From Williamsia faeni (GTDB taxonomy: Bacteria > Actinomycetota > Actinomycetes > Mycobacteriales > Mycobacteriaceae), in assembly GCA_003202005.1 (NCBI GenBank), contig QJJF01000002.1, positions 62,001 through 126,000 of the forward strand: a stretch of DNA of 64,000 nucleotides. The letters run 5' to 3'. The notes beneath the pieces are model-generated. The model searched no databases, was not told where the DNA came from, and saw nothing but the letters and a program-made list of their open reading frames with translations. Shown here one piece after another: positions 29,073 to 40,999 of the stretch; position 1 is the first letter of the stretch; each line of letters opens with the position of its first letter. The translations under genes were made by a program, and so were the position numbers.

Positions 29073-29711
29073 ATGAGGACCATGAACAACCTTTCACCCC
29101 AGTCGCGGTACATCCTGCCTTCGTTCATCGAGCACACACCGAACGGTGCTCGCGAGTACAACCCCTACGCCAAGCTCTTCGAAGAGCGAATTGTCTTCCT
29201 GGGCACACCGATTGACGAGACCGTGGCCAACGACATCATGGCGCAGCTACTGGTGCTCGAGTCGCAGGATCCCGACCGCGACATCATCTTGTACGTGAAC
29301 TCGCCCGGTGGCAGTGTGCCCGCGATGTTGGCCATCTACGACACCATGCAGTACGTCCACTGCGACATCGCCACGGTGTGCCTCGGTGAGGCAGCATCTG
29401 CGGCAGCGATCGTCCTGGCCGGTGGTACACCGGGCAAGCGGGCGGCTCTGCCGAACGCGACGATCCTGATCCATCAGCCGCGGACAGGTGGGGCATACCA
29501 GGGTCAGGTCTCCGACCTCGAGATCCAGGCCGCCGAGATCGAGCGCATCCGCCGGAAGCTCGACGACATCCTGGCCGGTCACACCGGTCAGCCGTCCGAC
29601 AAGATCCGCAAGGACACCGACCGCGACAACATTCTGACCGCCGCGCAGGCCAAGGAATACGGCATCATCGACGAGGTCTTCGAATACCGGAAGAAGTCGG
29701 GCCGCAAGTAG
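29073..29711 (+). CDS. clpP2: ATP-dependent Clp protease proteolytic subunit 2
   Basis: The protein is 212 residues from ATG 29073 (ATG 29082 is a close alternative with GAGG 3 nt before it). The region SRYILPSFIEH marks the ClpP2 type with its N-terminal propeptide. Catalytic Ser is near residue 109 (LGEAASAAA), His in LIHQPR, and Asp in DTDRDN. It pairs with ClpP1 and in mycobacteria forms the ring that binds the ATPases. Any in-frame start further upstream would lie inside clpP1. Confidence 0.95.
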   Translation: MRTMNNLSPQSRYILPSFIEHTPNGAREYNPYAKLFEERIVFLGTPIDETVANDIMAQLLVLESQDPDRDIILYVNSPGGSVPAMLAIYDTMQYVHCDIATVCLGEAASAAAIVLAGGTPGKRAALPNATILIHQPRTGGAYQGQVSDLEIQAAEIERIRRKLDDILAGHTGQPSDKIRKDTDRDNILTAAQAKEYGIIDEVFEYRKKSGRK

Positions 29712-29723
29712 CGCGTATGGGCT

Positions 29724-29750
29724 GTCGCGGGCCTGAAATAGGCCCGCGAC
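29724..29750 (+). terminator. Hairpin after clpP2
   Basis: GTCGCGGGCC (29724-29733) pairs with GGCCCGCGAC (29741-29750) around TGAAATA. ATTTCGCTTT follows, so it is probably a terminator of the clpP1-clpP2 transcript; clpX starts 135 bp later and is likely to have its own promoter. Confidence 0.72.
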
Positions 29751-29884
29751 ATTTCGCTTTATCGGTCGAAGTTCCGCCCACCTACGGGTACGGTCGTGGG
29801 TACTGTGCTCCGCGTGAGCTGGGGCGGACCGCCGAACTTCATCGTCGTTGGGGCGTCAGGCAAGGGAAGTAGGGAAAGCAACAG

Positions 29885-31162
29885 ATGGCACGTATCGGAG
29901 ATGGTGGCGATCTTCTGAAGTGTTCTTTCTGCGGAAAGAGCCAGAAGCAGGTCAAGAAGCTGATCGCTGGACCCGGTGTGTACATCTGCGATGAGTGCAT
30001 CGACCTGTGCAACGAGATCATCGAAGAGGAGCTGGCCGAGACCAGCGACGTCAAACTCGATGAACTCCCCAAGCCGGCGGAGATCCGGGACTTCCTGGAG
30101 AACTACGTCATCGGACAGGACACCGCGAAGCGGACTCTGGCCGTGGCGGTCTACAACCACTACAAGCGCATTCAGGCGGGCGACCGCAAGGACTCGCGAG
30201 GTGCAGAGCCCGTCGAGCTCGCGAAGTCGAACATCCTGATGCTCGGCCCCACCGGTTGCGGCAAGACCTACCTGGCCCAGACCCTCGCCAAAATGCTCAA
30301 TGTCCCGTTTGCCATCGCCGATGCCACGGCTCTCACCGAGGCCGGTTATGTTGGCGAGGATGTCGAGAACATCCTGCTGAAGCTGATCCAGGCCGCCGAC
30401 TACGACGTCAAGCGTGCCGAGACCGGCATCATCTACATCGATGAGGTCGACAAGATCGCCCGAAAGAGCGAGAACCCGTCGATCACCCGCGACGTCTCGG
30501 GCGAAGGTGTGCAGCAGGCTCTCCTCAAGATCCTCGAGGGCACCCAGGCATCGGTGCCGCCGCAGGGTGGCCGTAAGCATCCGCATCAAGAGTTCATCCA
30601 GATCGACACCACCAACGTGCTCTTCATCGTCGCGGGTGCCTTCGCTGGACTCGACAAGATCGTCTCCGATCGAATTGGCAAGCGTGGCATCGGATTCGGC
30701 ACCGAAGTGGCCAAGAACGACGACGACAGCAGCGACCACTTCGCCGAGGTCATGCCCGAAGACCTGATCAAGTTCGGTCTGATCCCCGAGTTCATCGGGC
30801 GTCTCCCGGTGATCGCATCGGTGACCAAGCTCGACAAGCCGTCACTGATCAACATCCTCTCGGAGCCGAAGAACGCTCTGGTCAAGCAGTACGCACGGCT
30901 TTTCGACATGGACGGTGTCGAACTCGAATTCGACGACGACGCCCTCGAGGCGATCGCCGATCAGGCCATCCATCGTGGAACCGGTGCTCGCGGACTGCGC
31001 GCGATCATGGAAGAAGTCTTGCAGCCGGTGATGTACGACATCCCCAGCCGCGACGACGTCGCCAAGGTTGTTGTCACCGGAGAAACGGTGCGCGACAACG
31101 TACTTCCGACCATCGTCCCGCGCAAGCCGCGTCGCGACGAACGGCGCGAGAAGAGCGCGTAA
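29885..31162 (+). CDS. clpX: ATP-dependent Clp protease ATP-binding subunit ClpX
   Basis: A 425-residue AAA+ unfoldase. The N-terminal zinc-binding domain has Cys13, Cys16, Cys35 and Cys38. Walker A is GPTGCGKT near residue 121, Walker B is [10 protein letters not shown] near 180, and the sensor and arginine-finger regions follow. ClpX hexamers unfold tagged proteins and feed them to the ClpP1P2 chamber. ATG 29885 is preceded by a purine-rich AGGGAAAG. It ends 13 bp from the convergent fdhD gene. Confidence 0.97.
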   Translation: MARIGDGGDLLKCSFCGKSQKQVKKLIAGPGVYICDECIDLCNEIIEEELAETSDVKLDELPKPAEIRDFLENYVIGQDTAKRTLAVAVYNHYKRIQAGDRKDSRGAEPVELAKSNILMLGPTGCGKTYLAQTLAKMLNVPFAIADATALTEAGYVGEDVENILLKLIQAADYDVKRAETGIIYIDEVDKIARKSENPSITRDVSGEGVQQALLKILEGTQASVPPQGGRKHPHQEFIQIDTTNVLFIVAGAFAGLDKIVSDRIGKRGIGFGTEVAKNDDDSSDHFAEVMPEDLIKFGLIPEFIGRLPVIASVTKLDKPSLINILSEPKNALVKQYARLFDMDGVELEFDDDALEAIADQAIHRGTGARGLRAIMEEVLQPVMYDIPSRDDVAKVVVTGETVRDNVLPTIVPRKPRRDERREKSA

Positions 31163-31174
31163 CCACTGCGCCGG

Positions 31175-31996
31175 TCACTCGACGATGCGGTGACCGGCGG
31201 AGTACACGTTCATCGATTGGCCGCGCAAGAAACCGACGATGGCGACATCTTGCTCGGCGCCGAGGTCCACAGCCAGCGACGACGGTGCCGACACGGCGGC
31301 AACAATCGGGATGCCGGCCATCACGGCCTTCTGCACCAGCTCGAACGATACCCTGCCGGACAACATAAGAATTGTGTTGCGCAACGGCAGGGTGTTTTGT
31401 TGCATCGCCCAGCCGATCACCTTGTCGACCGCGTTGTGTCGTCCGACATCTTCTCTCGCCACGAGCAATGTGCCCTCGGTGGTGAAGAGCGCGGCCCCGT
31501 GAACCCCTCCGGTGGAGCTGAATATCTTCTGGGACTCGCGAAGTCGATCCGGTAATCGGGCGAGGGTCTCGACATCGACGGTGCAGTGGTCGTCGGCCGG
31601 GCGATGATTCGAGGCGAGTCGTACCGCGTCGAGTGACGCCTTCCCGCACACACCGCACGACGACGTGGTGAAGAAGTTGCGGGTGGCGGTCTCCGGCACC
31701 CGGCGATCGTTGCGCAACGTCACATCGAGGAGGTTGTAGGTGTTGCGGCCCTCGTCGTCGACACCGTCGCAATATCGGATGACGGCGATGTCGTCGGCTT
31801 TGTCGATGATGCCTTCGGTCAACAGGAAACCGTGGGTGAAATCGATGTCTGCGCCGGGCGTCCGCATCGTGACCGACAGTGATTCGCCGGCAACCCGGAT
31901 CTCCAGTGGCTCCTCGACGGCCAGCGTGTCGGCGCGGGAATCGGTACCGCCCGGGCGTATGCGCCGAACGCGCGTTCGTGCGCTTGCCCGCCCCAT
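31175..31996 (-). CDS. fdhD: Formate dehydrogenase accessory sulfurtransferase FdhD
   Basis: A 273-residue FdhD. It has EEPLEIRV near the start, GFLLTEGII, the catalytic cysteine loop SSCGVCGK with the CxxC pair, and VAREDVGRHNAVDKV. FdhD passes sulfur from a cysteine desulfurase to the molybdenum cofactor, which formate dehydrogenase-type enzymes need. The ATG at 31996 shares one base with the fdhF stop codon (TGATG), so the two are co-translated. The frame stays open upstream inside fdhF but that part is not FdhD-like. Confidence 0.94.
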   Translation of the reverse strand: MGRASARTRVRRIRPGGTDSRADTLAVEEPLEIRVAGESLSVTMRTPGADIDFTHGFLLTEGIIDKADDIAVIRYCDGVDDEGRNTYNLLDVTLRNDRRVPETATRNFFTTSSCGVCGKASLDAVRLASNHRPADDHCTVDVETLARLPDRLRESQKIFSSTGGVHGAALFTTEGTLLVAREDVGRHNAVDKVIGWAMQQNTLPLRNTILMLSGRVSFELVQKAVMAGIPIVAAVSAPSSLAVDLGAEQDVAIVGFLRGQSMNVYSAGHRIVE

Positions 31997-34293
31997 CAGC
32001 AGCGCTCCAGTCGGATGGTGATGGCCTTCGATACCGGCGTATTCGATTTGGCCGCAACATGTTCGAGGGGGACCAGTGGATTGGTTTCGGGGTAGTACGC
32101 CGCCGCATTGCCCCGGGGAGTGGGATACCCGACGATCCGGAATCCTTCGACGCGACGTTCTTCGATACCGCCGGGACCCGCGAACTCGGAGACCAGATCG
32201 ACACTCTGGCCTTCGGTGAATCCGAGATCGGTGATGTCTGCCGGGTTCATCAACACCACTCGCCGGTCGCCCTTGATCCCGCGGTAGCGGTCGTCGTGAC
32301 CATAGATCGTGGTGTTGTACTGGTCGTGGCTGCGCATGGTCTGCAGGATGAGGCGACCCTCGGGGACCCGAAGCCACTGCAGAGGATTTGTGGCCAGATT
32401 CGCCTTGCCGGTCCGGGTGGGGAACGAGCGGGTGTCGCGGGGCGGATGGGGCAGCACAAACCCGTCGGGATGGCGGACCTTGTCGTTGAAGCCCGCAAAA
32501 CCAGGAACCACCCGTGAGATGTGGTCGCGGATCGTGTCGTAGTCGTCGGACATCGGGCCCCAGGGGACCGGGTGATCGGCCCCGAGAGTCGCCTGCGCGA
32601 GGTCACAGATGATCGAGACCTCACTGCGGAGCTGAGCGCTCGACGGCGGCAGCGATCCGCGTGACAGATGCACCACCGACATCGAATCCTCCACGGTGAC
32701 AGCCTGTTTGCGTCCGTCGCGCACATCTTTGTCGGTGCGGCCGAGTGTGGGCAGGATGAGTGCGGTGGTGCCGGGCCGCAGATGTGAGGCGTTCAGCTTG
32801 GTGCTCACCTGCACGGTGAGACGGCAGTTCCCCATCGCGGCCGCGGTGGCGTGGGTGTCGGGGGTGGCGGACACAAAGTTGCCGCCCATGGCCATGAATA
32901 CCTTGATGTCGCCGGCGGCCATCGCGCGAATGGTGTCGACGGTGTCGAGACCGTGTTTCCGGGGTGAGGTGATCGTGAACTCGCGGTCGAGCGCATCGAG
33001 GAACGCATCGGGCATCTTCTCCCAGACACCCATGGTGCGGTCGCCCTGCACGTTGGAATGTCCACGCACGGGGCACACCCCGGCGCCGGGTTTGCCGATC
33101 ATGCCGCGCAGCAACAGGAGATTGGTGAGTTCCTCGATGGTCGCGACGCCGTGAGCCTGCTGGGTCAGGCCCATCGCCCAGCAGATGATGGTCCGATGCG
33201 AGGCGATCATCCGGTCCGCGGTCGCGCGGATCGTGTGCTCGCTCAACCCGGTGGCGGTGACGATCTCGTCGAGGTCGACCTTCTCGAGTTCAGCGAGATA
33301 GTCGTCGACACCGAGACAGTGTTCGTTGATGAAGGCGTGGTCGAAAACTGTTCCTGGAGCCTTCTTCTCGGCGTCGAGGAGTAATTTCCCCAGACCCCGG
33401 AACAGCGCCATGTCGCCGCCGATGCGGATCTGGAGGAACTCGTCGGCCAATGCTGTGCCCTTGCCGATGACGCCGCTGACCTTCTGCGGGTCCTTGAACC
33501 GCAGCAGACCGGCTTCGGGGAGCGGATTCACCGCGATGATGGTGGCACCGTGTTCTTTTGCCTTTTCCAGGACCGACAGCATCCGCGGATGGTTGGTGCC
33601 GGGGTTCTGTCCGGCGATGATGATCAGGTCCGCGGCCTCGATGTCGGGGACGGACACCGAACCCTTGCCGATGCCGATCGCCTCGATCAGCGCGCTGCCC
33701 GAGGACTCGTGGCACATGTTGGAGCAGTCGGGAAGGTTGTTGGTGCCGAGCGATCGGGCAAACAGCTGATAGAGGAATGCGGCCTCGTTGCTGGTGCGAC
33801 CGGAGGTGTAGAACGCTGCCTGATCCGGGCTCTCGAGAGCTTTGAGTTCCTCGGCGATCAGGGCAAATGCCTGATCCCATTCGATCGGGCGATAGTGGTC
33901 GTCGCCGGCGGCCAGCACCATCGGATGGGTGATCCGGCCCTGCTGGCTCATCCAGTATTCAGAGCGTGCGCGGAGATCGGAAATGCTGTGCGCGGCAAAG
34001 AAATCGGGGCCGATCGTTCGTTTGGTCGCTTCTTCGGCAACTGCCTTTGCGCCGTTCTCGCAGAACTCGGCGTGCTTGCGGTGGCCGGGTGTTTCCGGCC
34101 ACGCGCAACCGGGGCAGTCGAAGCCCTCCTGCTGATTGAGGGCCACGAGCGTCTGAGCGGTGCGCAATGCACCCATCTGTTTCACCGAGCGACCCAGAGC
34201 CACGGCGACCGCGGTGACACCCACAGCCCACTGCTTGGGCGGGTGCTGGTCGACTTCTCGGCGCTCGGGCTCCGGGATCGATTCGGTGTCCAT
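31996..34293 (-). CDS. fdhF: FdhF/YdeP-family molybdopterin oxidoreductase (formate dehydrogenase-like)
   Basis: A 765-residue molybdopterin oxidoreductase. The N-terminal region has a cysteine cluster (CPGC then FCENG) for an Fe-S centre. CSNMCHESSG near residue 195, AGQNPGTNHPRM, and the C-terminal dinucleotide-binding domain with RTGKANL and QYNTTIYG fit the FdhF/YdeP group. Catalysis in this group is less well defined than in classical formate dehydrogenases; formate oxidation or an acid-stress role are both possible. No membrane or electron-transfer subunit is next to it, so its partner is unknown. fdhD overlaps downstream and mobA is divergent. Confidence 0.88.
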   Translation of the reverse strand: MDTESIPEPERREVDQHPPKQWAVGVTAVAVALGRSVKQMGALRTAQTLVALNQQEGFDCPGCAWPETPGHRKHAEFCENGAKAVAEEATKRTIGPDFFAAHSISDLRARSEYWMSQQGRITHPMVLAAGDDHYRPIEWDQAFALIAEELKALESPDQAAFYTSGRTSNEAAFLYQLFARSLGTNNLPDCSNMCHESSGSALIEAIGIGKGSVSVPDIEAADLIIIAGQNPGTNHPRMLSVLEKAKEHGATIIAVNPLPEAGLLRFKDPQKVSGVIGKGTALADEFLQIRIGGDMALFRGLGKLLLDAEKKAPGTVFDHAFINEHCLGVDDYLAELEKVDLDEIVTATGLSEHTIRATADRMIASHRTIICWAMGLTQQAHGVATIEELTNLLLLRGMIGKPGAGVCPVRGHSNVQGDRTMGVWEKMPDAFLDALDREFTITSPRKHGLDTVDTIRAMAAGDIKVFMAMGGNFVSATPDTHATAAAMGNCRLTVQVSTKLNASHLRPGTTALILPTLGRTDKDVRDGRKQAVTVEDSMSVVHLSRGSLPPSSAQLRSEVSIICDLAQATLGADHPVPWGPMSDDYDTIRDHISRVVPGFAGFNDKVRHPDGFVLPHPPRDTRSFPTRTGKANLATNPLQWLRVPEGRLILQTMRSHDQYNTTIYGHDDRYRGIKGDRRVVLMNPADITDLGFTEGQSVDLVSEFAGPGGIEERRVEGFRIVGYPTPRGNAAAYYPETNPLVPLEHVAAKSNTPVSKAITIRLERC

Positions 34294-34404
34294 GTGTCCA
34301 TCTTTCCCTGTTTACGATGACTCACCCACCGGGCACGGAGATTTGCTCACACGACCTGTTGCGAATCGGCCCACAGGGCGACCCGGCTCGCGTTAACTGT
34401 CCCC

Positions 34405-35010
34405 ATGGAGACTTCACGAGTGGGCGCACTGGTCTTGGCAGGCGGGGCATCCAAACGGATGGGCAGCGACAAGGCGGCATTGGCCTGGAATGGCGAGTCG
34501 ATGCTCGTCCGGATCACCAGGGTTGTGTCGGAGCGGTGCGATCCCGTCCTGGTGGTTGCCCCCGCCAAGTCGCCGGCGTATCTGGGGCTCAGCGAGGAAC
34601 ATCCCGGCACCGAGCAGATTCGCTGGGTCACCGACGAGAAGCCGGGTGCCGGACCGCTCGCCGGTTTGGCACGTGGGCTGGCCGCGGCGGCCGAAGCCGG
34701 ACGCGACGTGGTGTTCGTGTGTGCCACCGACATGCCGCTGGTCTCGGTGGAGATGATCGACGAACTGCTCCGGGGACTGTCGGATGCCGATGACGCCGCG
34801 ATCGCGGTGGATACGCAGCGGGCACATCCATTGGCCGGGGTCTACCGCACCCGGGCGGCCGGTACGCTTGCCGACCTGGTCCAGACCGGAGAACGCCGGA
34901 TGCTCGCCGCAGTCGACGCGCTGCGTACCAACCGTGTGACGCTCAGCGATCCGTCCTGGTTGACCAATGTGAACGCGCCCGAAGACCTGCATCGGCTCCG
35001 GGTTCACTGA
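34405..35010 (+). CDS. mobA: Molybdenum cofactor guanylyltransferase MobA
   Basis: A 201-residue nucleotidyltransferase with the MobA signature LAGGASKRMGSDKAAL near residue 11, the DMPL metal-binding motif near 112, and VNAPEDL at the end. It attaches GMP to molybdopterin to make the guanine-dinucleotide cofactor that FdhF-type enzymes use. It is divergent from fdhF with 111 bp between, so the locus is functionally coherent: cofactor maturation beside the enzyme and its sulfurase. Start ATG 34405. Confidence 0.92.
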   Translation: METSRVGALVLAGGASKRMGSDKAALAWNGESMLVRITRVVSERCDPVLVVAPAKSPAYLGLSEEHPGTEQIRWVTDEKPGAGPLAGLARGLAAAAEAGRDVVFVCATDMPLVSVEMIDELLRGLSDADDAAIAVDTQRAHPLAGVYRTRAAGTLADLVQTGERRMLAAVDALRTNRVTLSDPSWLTNVNAPEDLHRLRVH

Positions 35011-35087
35011 GCCCGGATCGGCGTCGGAGTTCCTATACCCGACGTGCGGCTTTTCTCGCTCGCCGGGCGACTGCCTAGAATTGGCCG

Positions 35088-37759
<2,672 letters not shown>

Positions 37760-37763
<4 letters not shown>

Positions 37764-39172
37764 CCGAACCGCACCTCCCGAACGCCGATGACCTCGCAGA
37801 ACTGGCCGAGGTCGAGGCGCTGCTGGACACCCGCTGGCCGGAAACCAGGATCGATCCGTCCCTGGCCCGGATCTCGGCGCTGATGGATCTGCTGGGCTCG
37901 CCCCAGAAGGGCTATCCGTCGATCCACGTCGCCGGGACCAACGGCAAGACGTCGGTGTCGCGGATCATCGACGCGCTGCTGACCGCACTGCATCGCCGCA
38001 CCGGCCGGATCACCAGCCCGCATCTGCAGCTGGCGACCGAGCGGATCTCGATCGACGGGGTACCGATCTCGCCGCGGACGTACGTCGACACCTACCGCGA
38101 ACTCGAGCCGTACATCGACATGATCGACGACCGATCGATCGCCGCCGACGGACCCCGGATGAGCAAGTTCGAGGTGCTGACGGCGATGGCGTACACCGCC
38201 TTCGCCGAGGCCCCGGTCGAGGTCGCCGTGGTGGAGACCGGGATGGGCGGGCGATGGGACGCGACCAATGTCATCGATTCCACCGTCACGGTCATCACGC
38301 CGATTGCGTTGGACCACAGCGACTTTCTCGGCGACACACTCGCCGAGATCGCGGGGGAAAAGGCCGGGATCATCAAGAAGGCACCGGATTCGTTGGTCCC
38401 CACCGACCCGGTGACGATTCTGGCGGTGCAAACACCCGAGGTCGCCGATGTGCTGCTGCGGGCTGCGGTGGAGGCGGATTCGTTTGTCGCGCGCGAGGGT
38501 TCTGAGTTCGCGGTGCTCGAACGCAGGACAGCCGTCGGCGGGCAATTGCTGACGTTGCAGGGCCTCGGCGGCGAATACCCCGAGGTGTTCCTGCCGCTCC
38601 ACGGCGCACACCAGGCGTCGAATGCGGTTTTGGCGCTGGCCGCGGTCGAGGCGTTCTTCGGTGCCGGTGCCGACCGGCAACTCGATGTCGAGGCGGTTCG
38701 CGCCGGGTTTGCCGCTGTCACGAGTCCGGGGCGTCTGGAACGTGTGCGCTCGGCGCCCACAGTCTTCCTCGACGCCGCGCACAATCCGCACGGCGCCGCA
38801 GCACTGGCGACAGCACTCACCGACGAGTTCGACTTCCGGCGCCTCATCGGTGTCGTCAGCGCGATGGCCGACAAGGACGTCGCCGGTCTGCTGACCGCGT
38901 TCGAGCCGATCTTCGACGTCATCGTCTTGACCCACAACGGTTCTCCGCGGGCGATGGATCCAGAGCTCCTCGCCGAGGTCGCGATCTCGATCTTCGGTGA
39001 AGACCGGGTTCAGGTCCACGGTTTCCTGCCTGATGCGGTCGAGGCCGCCATCGAACTGGCCGAGGAAAGCCTGGACGACAACGGCACGATGTCCGGGACA
39101 GGTGTGGTGATCACCGGTTCGGTGGTGACCGCGGGTGCCGCTCGCACACTGTTCGGTAAGGATCCGGCATGA
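37760..39172 (+). CDS. folC: Folylpolyglutamate synthase / dihydrofolate synthase
   Basis: A 470-residue Mur-ligase-type enzyme. The ATP loop is [12 protein letters not shown] near residue 54, the second family motif is [14 protein letters not shown], and [10 protein letters not shown] marks the start of the C-terminal domain. It adds glutamate to dihydropteroate and folates. The GTG at 37760 overlaps the valS stop by 4 bp; longer in-frame versions lie within valS. Its stop overlaps the next start by 4 bp (ATGA), giving a coupled valS-folC-DUF4233 operon. Confidence 0.95.
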
Positions 39173-39600
39173 GTGGGGACGACGCCACCGGAGCCCAGGG
39201 TTCGACCCCGCAGCGGTTCACCCCACCGGCGGTCGATCCATGGCGGGGATTCCGGGGTGTGATGGCCGGTACCTTGATTCTCGAAGCGATCGTCATCGGC
39301 CTGGCGTTCCCGATCGTGTGGCGAGTCGGTGGGGGACTGACGCTGTGGTCGGGCATCTACCTCGGCGGGCTGATGCTGGCCATGATCCTCGGTTCCGGCC
39401 TGCAGGGCCGCAGCTGGGCGCTGCCCTACGACCTTGCGCTGCAGGTCGCGGCGATCGCCGGCTGGGCGATTCATTGGTCGATCGGTGTCGTGGGCGTCGT
39501 ATTCGGGATCGTCTGGTTGTACATCGCATACATCAAACGAGATGTCCGGCTCCGGATGGAACGCGGACTGCTGAACGGGCAGGAACCGATCGAGGACTGA
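39169..39600 (+). CDS. DUF4233 membrane protein
   Basis: A 143-residue protein with three or four transmembrane helices after a hydrophilic N-terminus of about 25 residues, and a charged C-terminal tail (KRDVRLRMERGLL). Family members follow folC in Mycobacteriales (Rv2446c in M. tuberculosis, from memory). The ATG overlaps the folC stop, so expression is coupled. The function is unknown. Confidence 0.88.
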   Translation: MSGDDATGAQGSTPQRFTPPAVDPWRGFRGVMAGTLILEAIVIGLAFPIVWRVGGGLTLWSGIYLGGLMLAMILGSGLQGRSWALPYDLALQVAAIAGWAIHWSIGVVGVVFGIVWLYIAYIKRDVRLRMERGLLNGQEPIED

Positions 39601-39771
39601 CACCCGATCCGGGCTGACGCCGCGGCGGGGTTGTTGCCGGAACGTGACCTGAAATCCGGACATTTGGGGTGTTGTCGTGCGGGCGACGCTGACAAGATGC
39701 GTTACGTCTCCGTCGTCCGCCGTCTCTTCCGTCGAACGTAAGTCCCCGTGATCGAAAGGTCTGTGCTGTTT

Positions 39772-40167
39772 ATGTTGCGTACCCCGAAGTCTGTTCCCGC
39801 CGCAGTTGCCGTTCTCGGCGGCGGTGCCTGCATGGCCGCAGGCTTGGTGATGGGAGCCGGGGCGGCTTCGGCGGAGGCGCTCTCGCCGATGCCGGTCGGC
39901 GACAGCCAGTTCGGGTACCTCGCCACACACACGATCACAGAACGCGCCGCGGATCTGCAGTTACCCGAGTTCATCGCGTCGATCCCGGTGCCCGAGGAGT
40001 ACAAACTCGCGAACCTGGCGATGGCGGCCAGATTCGACATCGCCGTCGACGAGGCGCTGGCATCGCCGGGCGGCTGCGTACAGGTCGTGATCGATCCGGC
40101 ACCCGTCGGTGGTGGGGCCTTCAGCTACGGATTCTTCGCGGTCGAAGGCAAGTACTGCCAGCCCTAG
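39772..40167 (+). CDS. Secreted small protein of unknown function
   Basis: The protein is 131 residues from ATG 39772; GTG starts at 39748 and 39763 are also in frame, and the only clear ribosome-binding site (GAAAGG at 39754-39759) does not decide between them. A signal peptide runs to the ASAE cleavage site near residue 34. The mature part is about 97 residues, with two cysteines (GGCVQ and KYCQP) that could form one disulfide. I do not recognise the family. It sits between DUF4233 and ndk, where M. tuberculosis has no gene as far as I recall. Confidence 0.78.
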   Translation: MLRTPKSVPAAVAVLGGGACMAAGLVMGAGAASAEALSPMPVGDSQFGYLATHTITERAADLQLPEFIASIPVPEEYKLANLAMAARFDIAVDEALASPGGCVQVVIDPAPVGGGAFSYGFFAVEGKYCQP

Positions 40168-40243
40168 TTGCTGCGCCCGGGTTGCGATGACATTGGTCCG
40201 GCGTGCGGCGAGTCCGGCAGATGGCGCACGTTAGGCTTGCCCG

Positions 40244-40657
40244 GTGACTGAACGAACTCTGGTATTGATCAAGCCCGACGGTGTGAGCCGCCAACTCGTT
40301 GGCGACATCATCGGCCGAATCGAACGTAAAGGCCTGTCGCTGGTGGCGATGGAACTCAAGACCGTCAGCGACGAGGTCGCTGCGGGTCACTACGCCGAAC
40401 ACGAGGGCAAGCCCTTCTACCCCTCTCTGCTCGAATTCATCACCTCGGGGCCGTTGGTGGCCGCAGTGCTCGAGGGCCCCCGGGCGATTGCCGCTTTCCG
40501 GCAGATCGCCGGCGGCACGGACCCCGTCGAGAAGGCCGTCCCCGGAACAATTCGCGGTGACTTCGCACTCAGTACCCAGTTCAACCTCGTCCACGGGTCG
40601 GACTCACCCGATTCCGCCGAGCGTGAGATCGCACTCTGGTTCCCTGACCTCGGGTGA
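40244..40657 (+). CDS. ndk: Nucleoside diphosphate kinase
   Basis: A 137-residue NDK with [12 protein letters not shown] at the N-terminus and the phosphohistidine in NLVHGSDS near residue 118. It makes NTPs from NDPs and ATP. The GTG start at 40244 gives the standard length. It precedes the rne leader; ndk-rne order is conserved in the Mycobacteriales. Confidence 0.95.
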   Translation: MTERTLVLIKPDGVSRQLVGDIIGRIERKGLSLVAMELKTVSDEVAAGHYAEHEGKPFYPSLLEFITSGPLVAAVLEGPRAIAAFRQIAGGTDPVEKAVPGTIRGDFALSTQFNLVHGSDSPDSAEREIALWFPDLG

Positions 40658-40999
40658 TTGCGTGGCCGTCCTTCGACTTTTCGCCGAAGTAGGAGGACTT
40701 GGCCGCGCCTGATGTGTTGTGTGGGATACTGGCAAAGGTTGTCGAGCCCGACGGGCGCCGACGACCAGATGATCAGATCGAGTGCTCGGTCCCCAGGTCG
40801 CATGGATTTTCATGCGACGTGGTGTGGACATCGCGGCGCTCGAGTTAGTCAATCATCACGCCAGGCATCGCCGGCGGATGCGGGGAACCTCCCGCACCCA
40901 CCGGGCGAAGCGAGACCTACAATCCCGGCCGAGTCCGGGTAAATAGCACAGCCCTCGCGTGGCCGCGTTTATCCGCGCCCGGGGGCTTGAGGAGAATAC
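40658..40999 (+). other. 342-bp leader/intergenic region before rne
   Basis: No convincing gene is seen here. It contains a perfect 8-bp hairpin (GTCGCATG 40797-40804 with CATGCGAC 40811-40818, loop GATTTT) and a 6-bp hairpin at 40879-40896. A GATACT at 40725-40730 could be a -10 element, but the -35 is poor. RNase E leaders are autoregulatory targets in E. coli; a long structured leader here would fit that. Confidence 0.55.

Noticed and set aside
39697-39741. A 14-codon ORF rich in Arg upstream of the small secreted protein
   Set aside because: There is no good ribosome-binding site and no clear link in frame or spacing to the next gene; such short ORFs are expected by chance.
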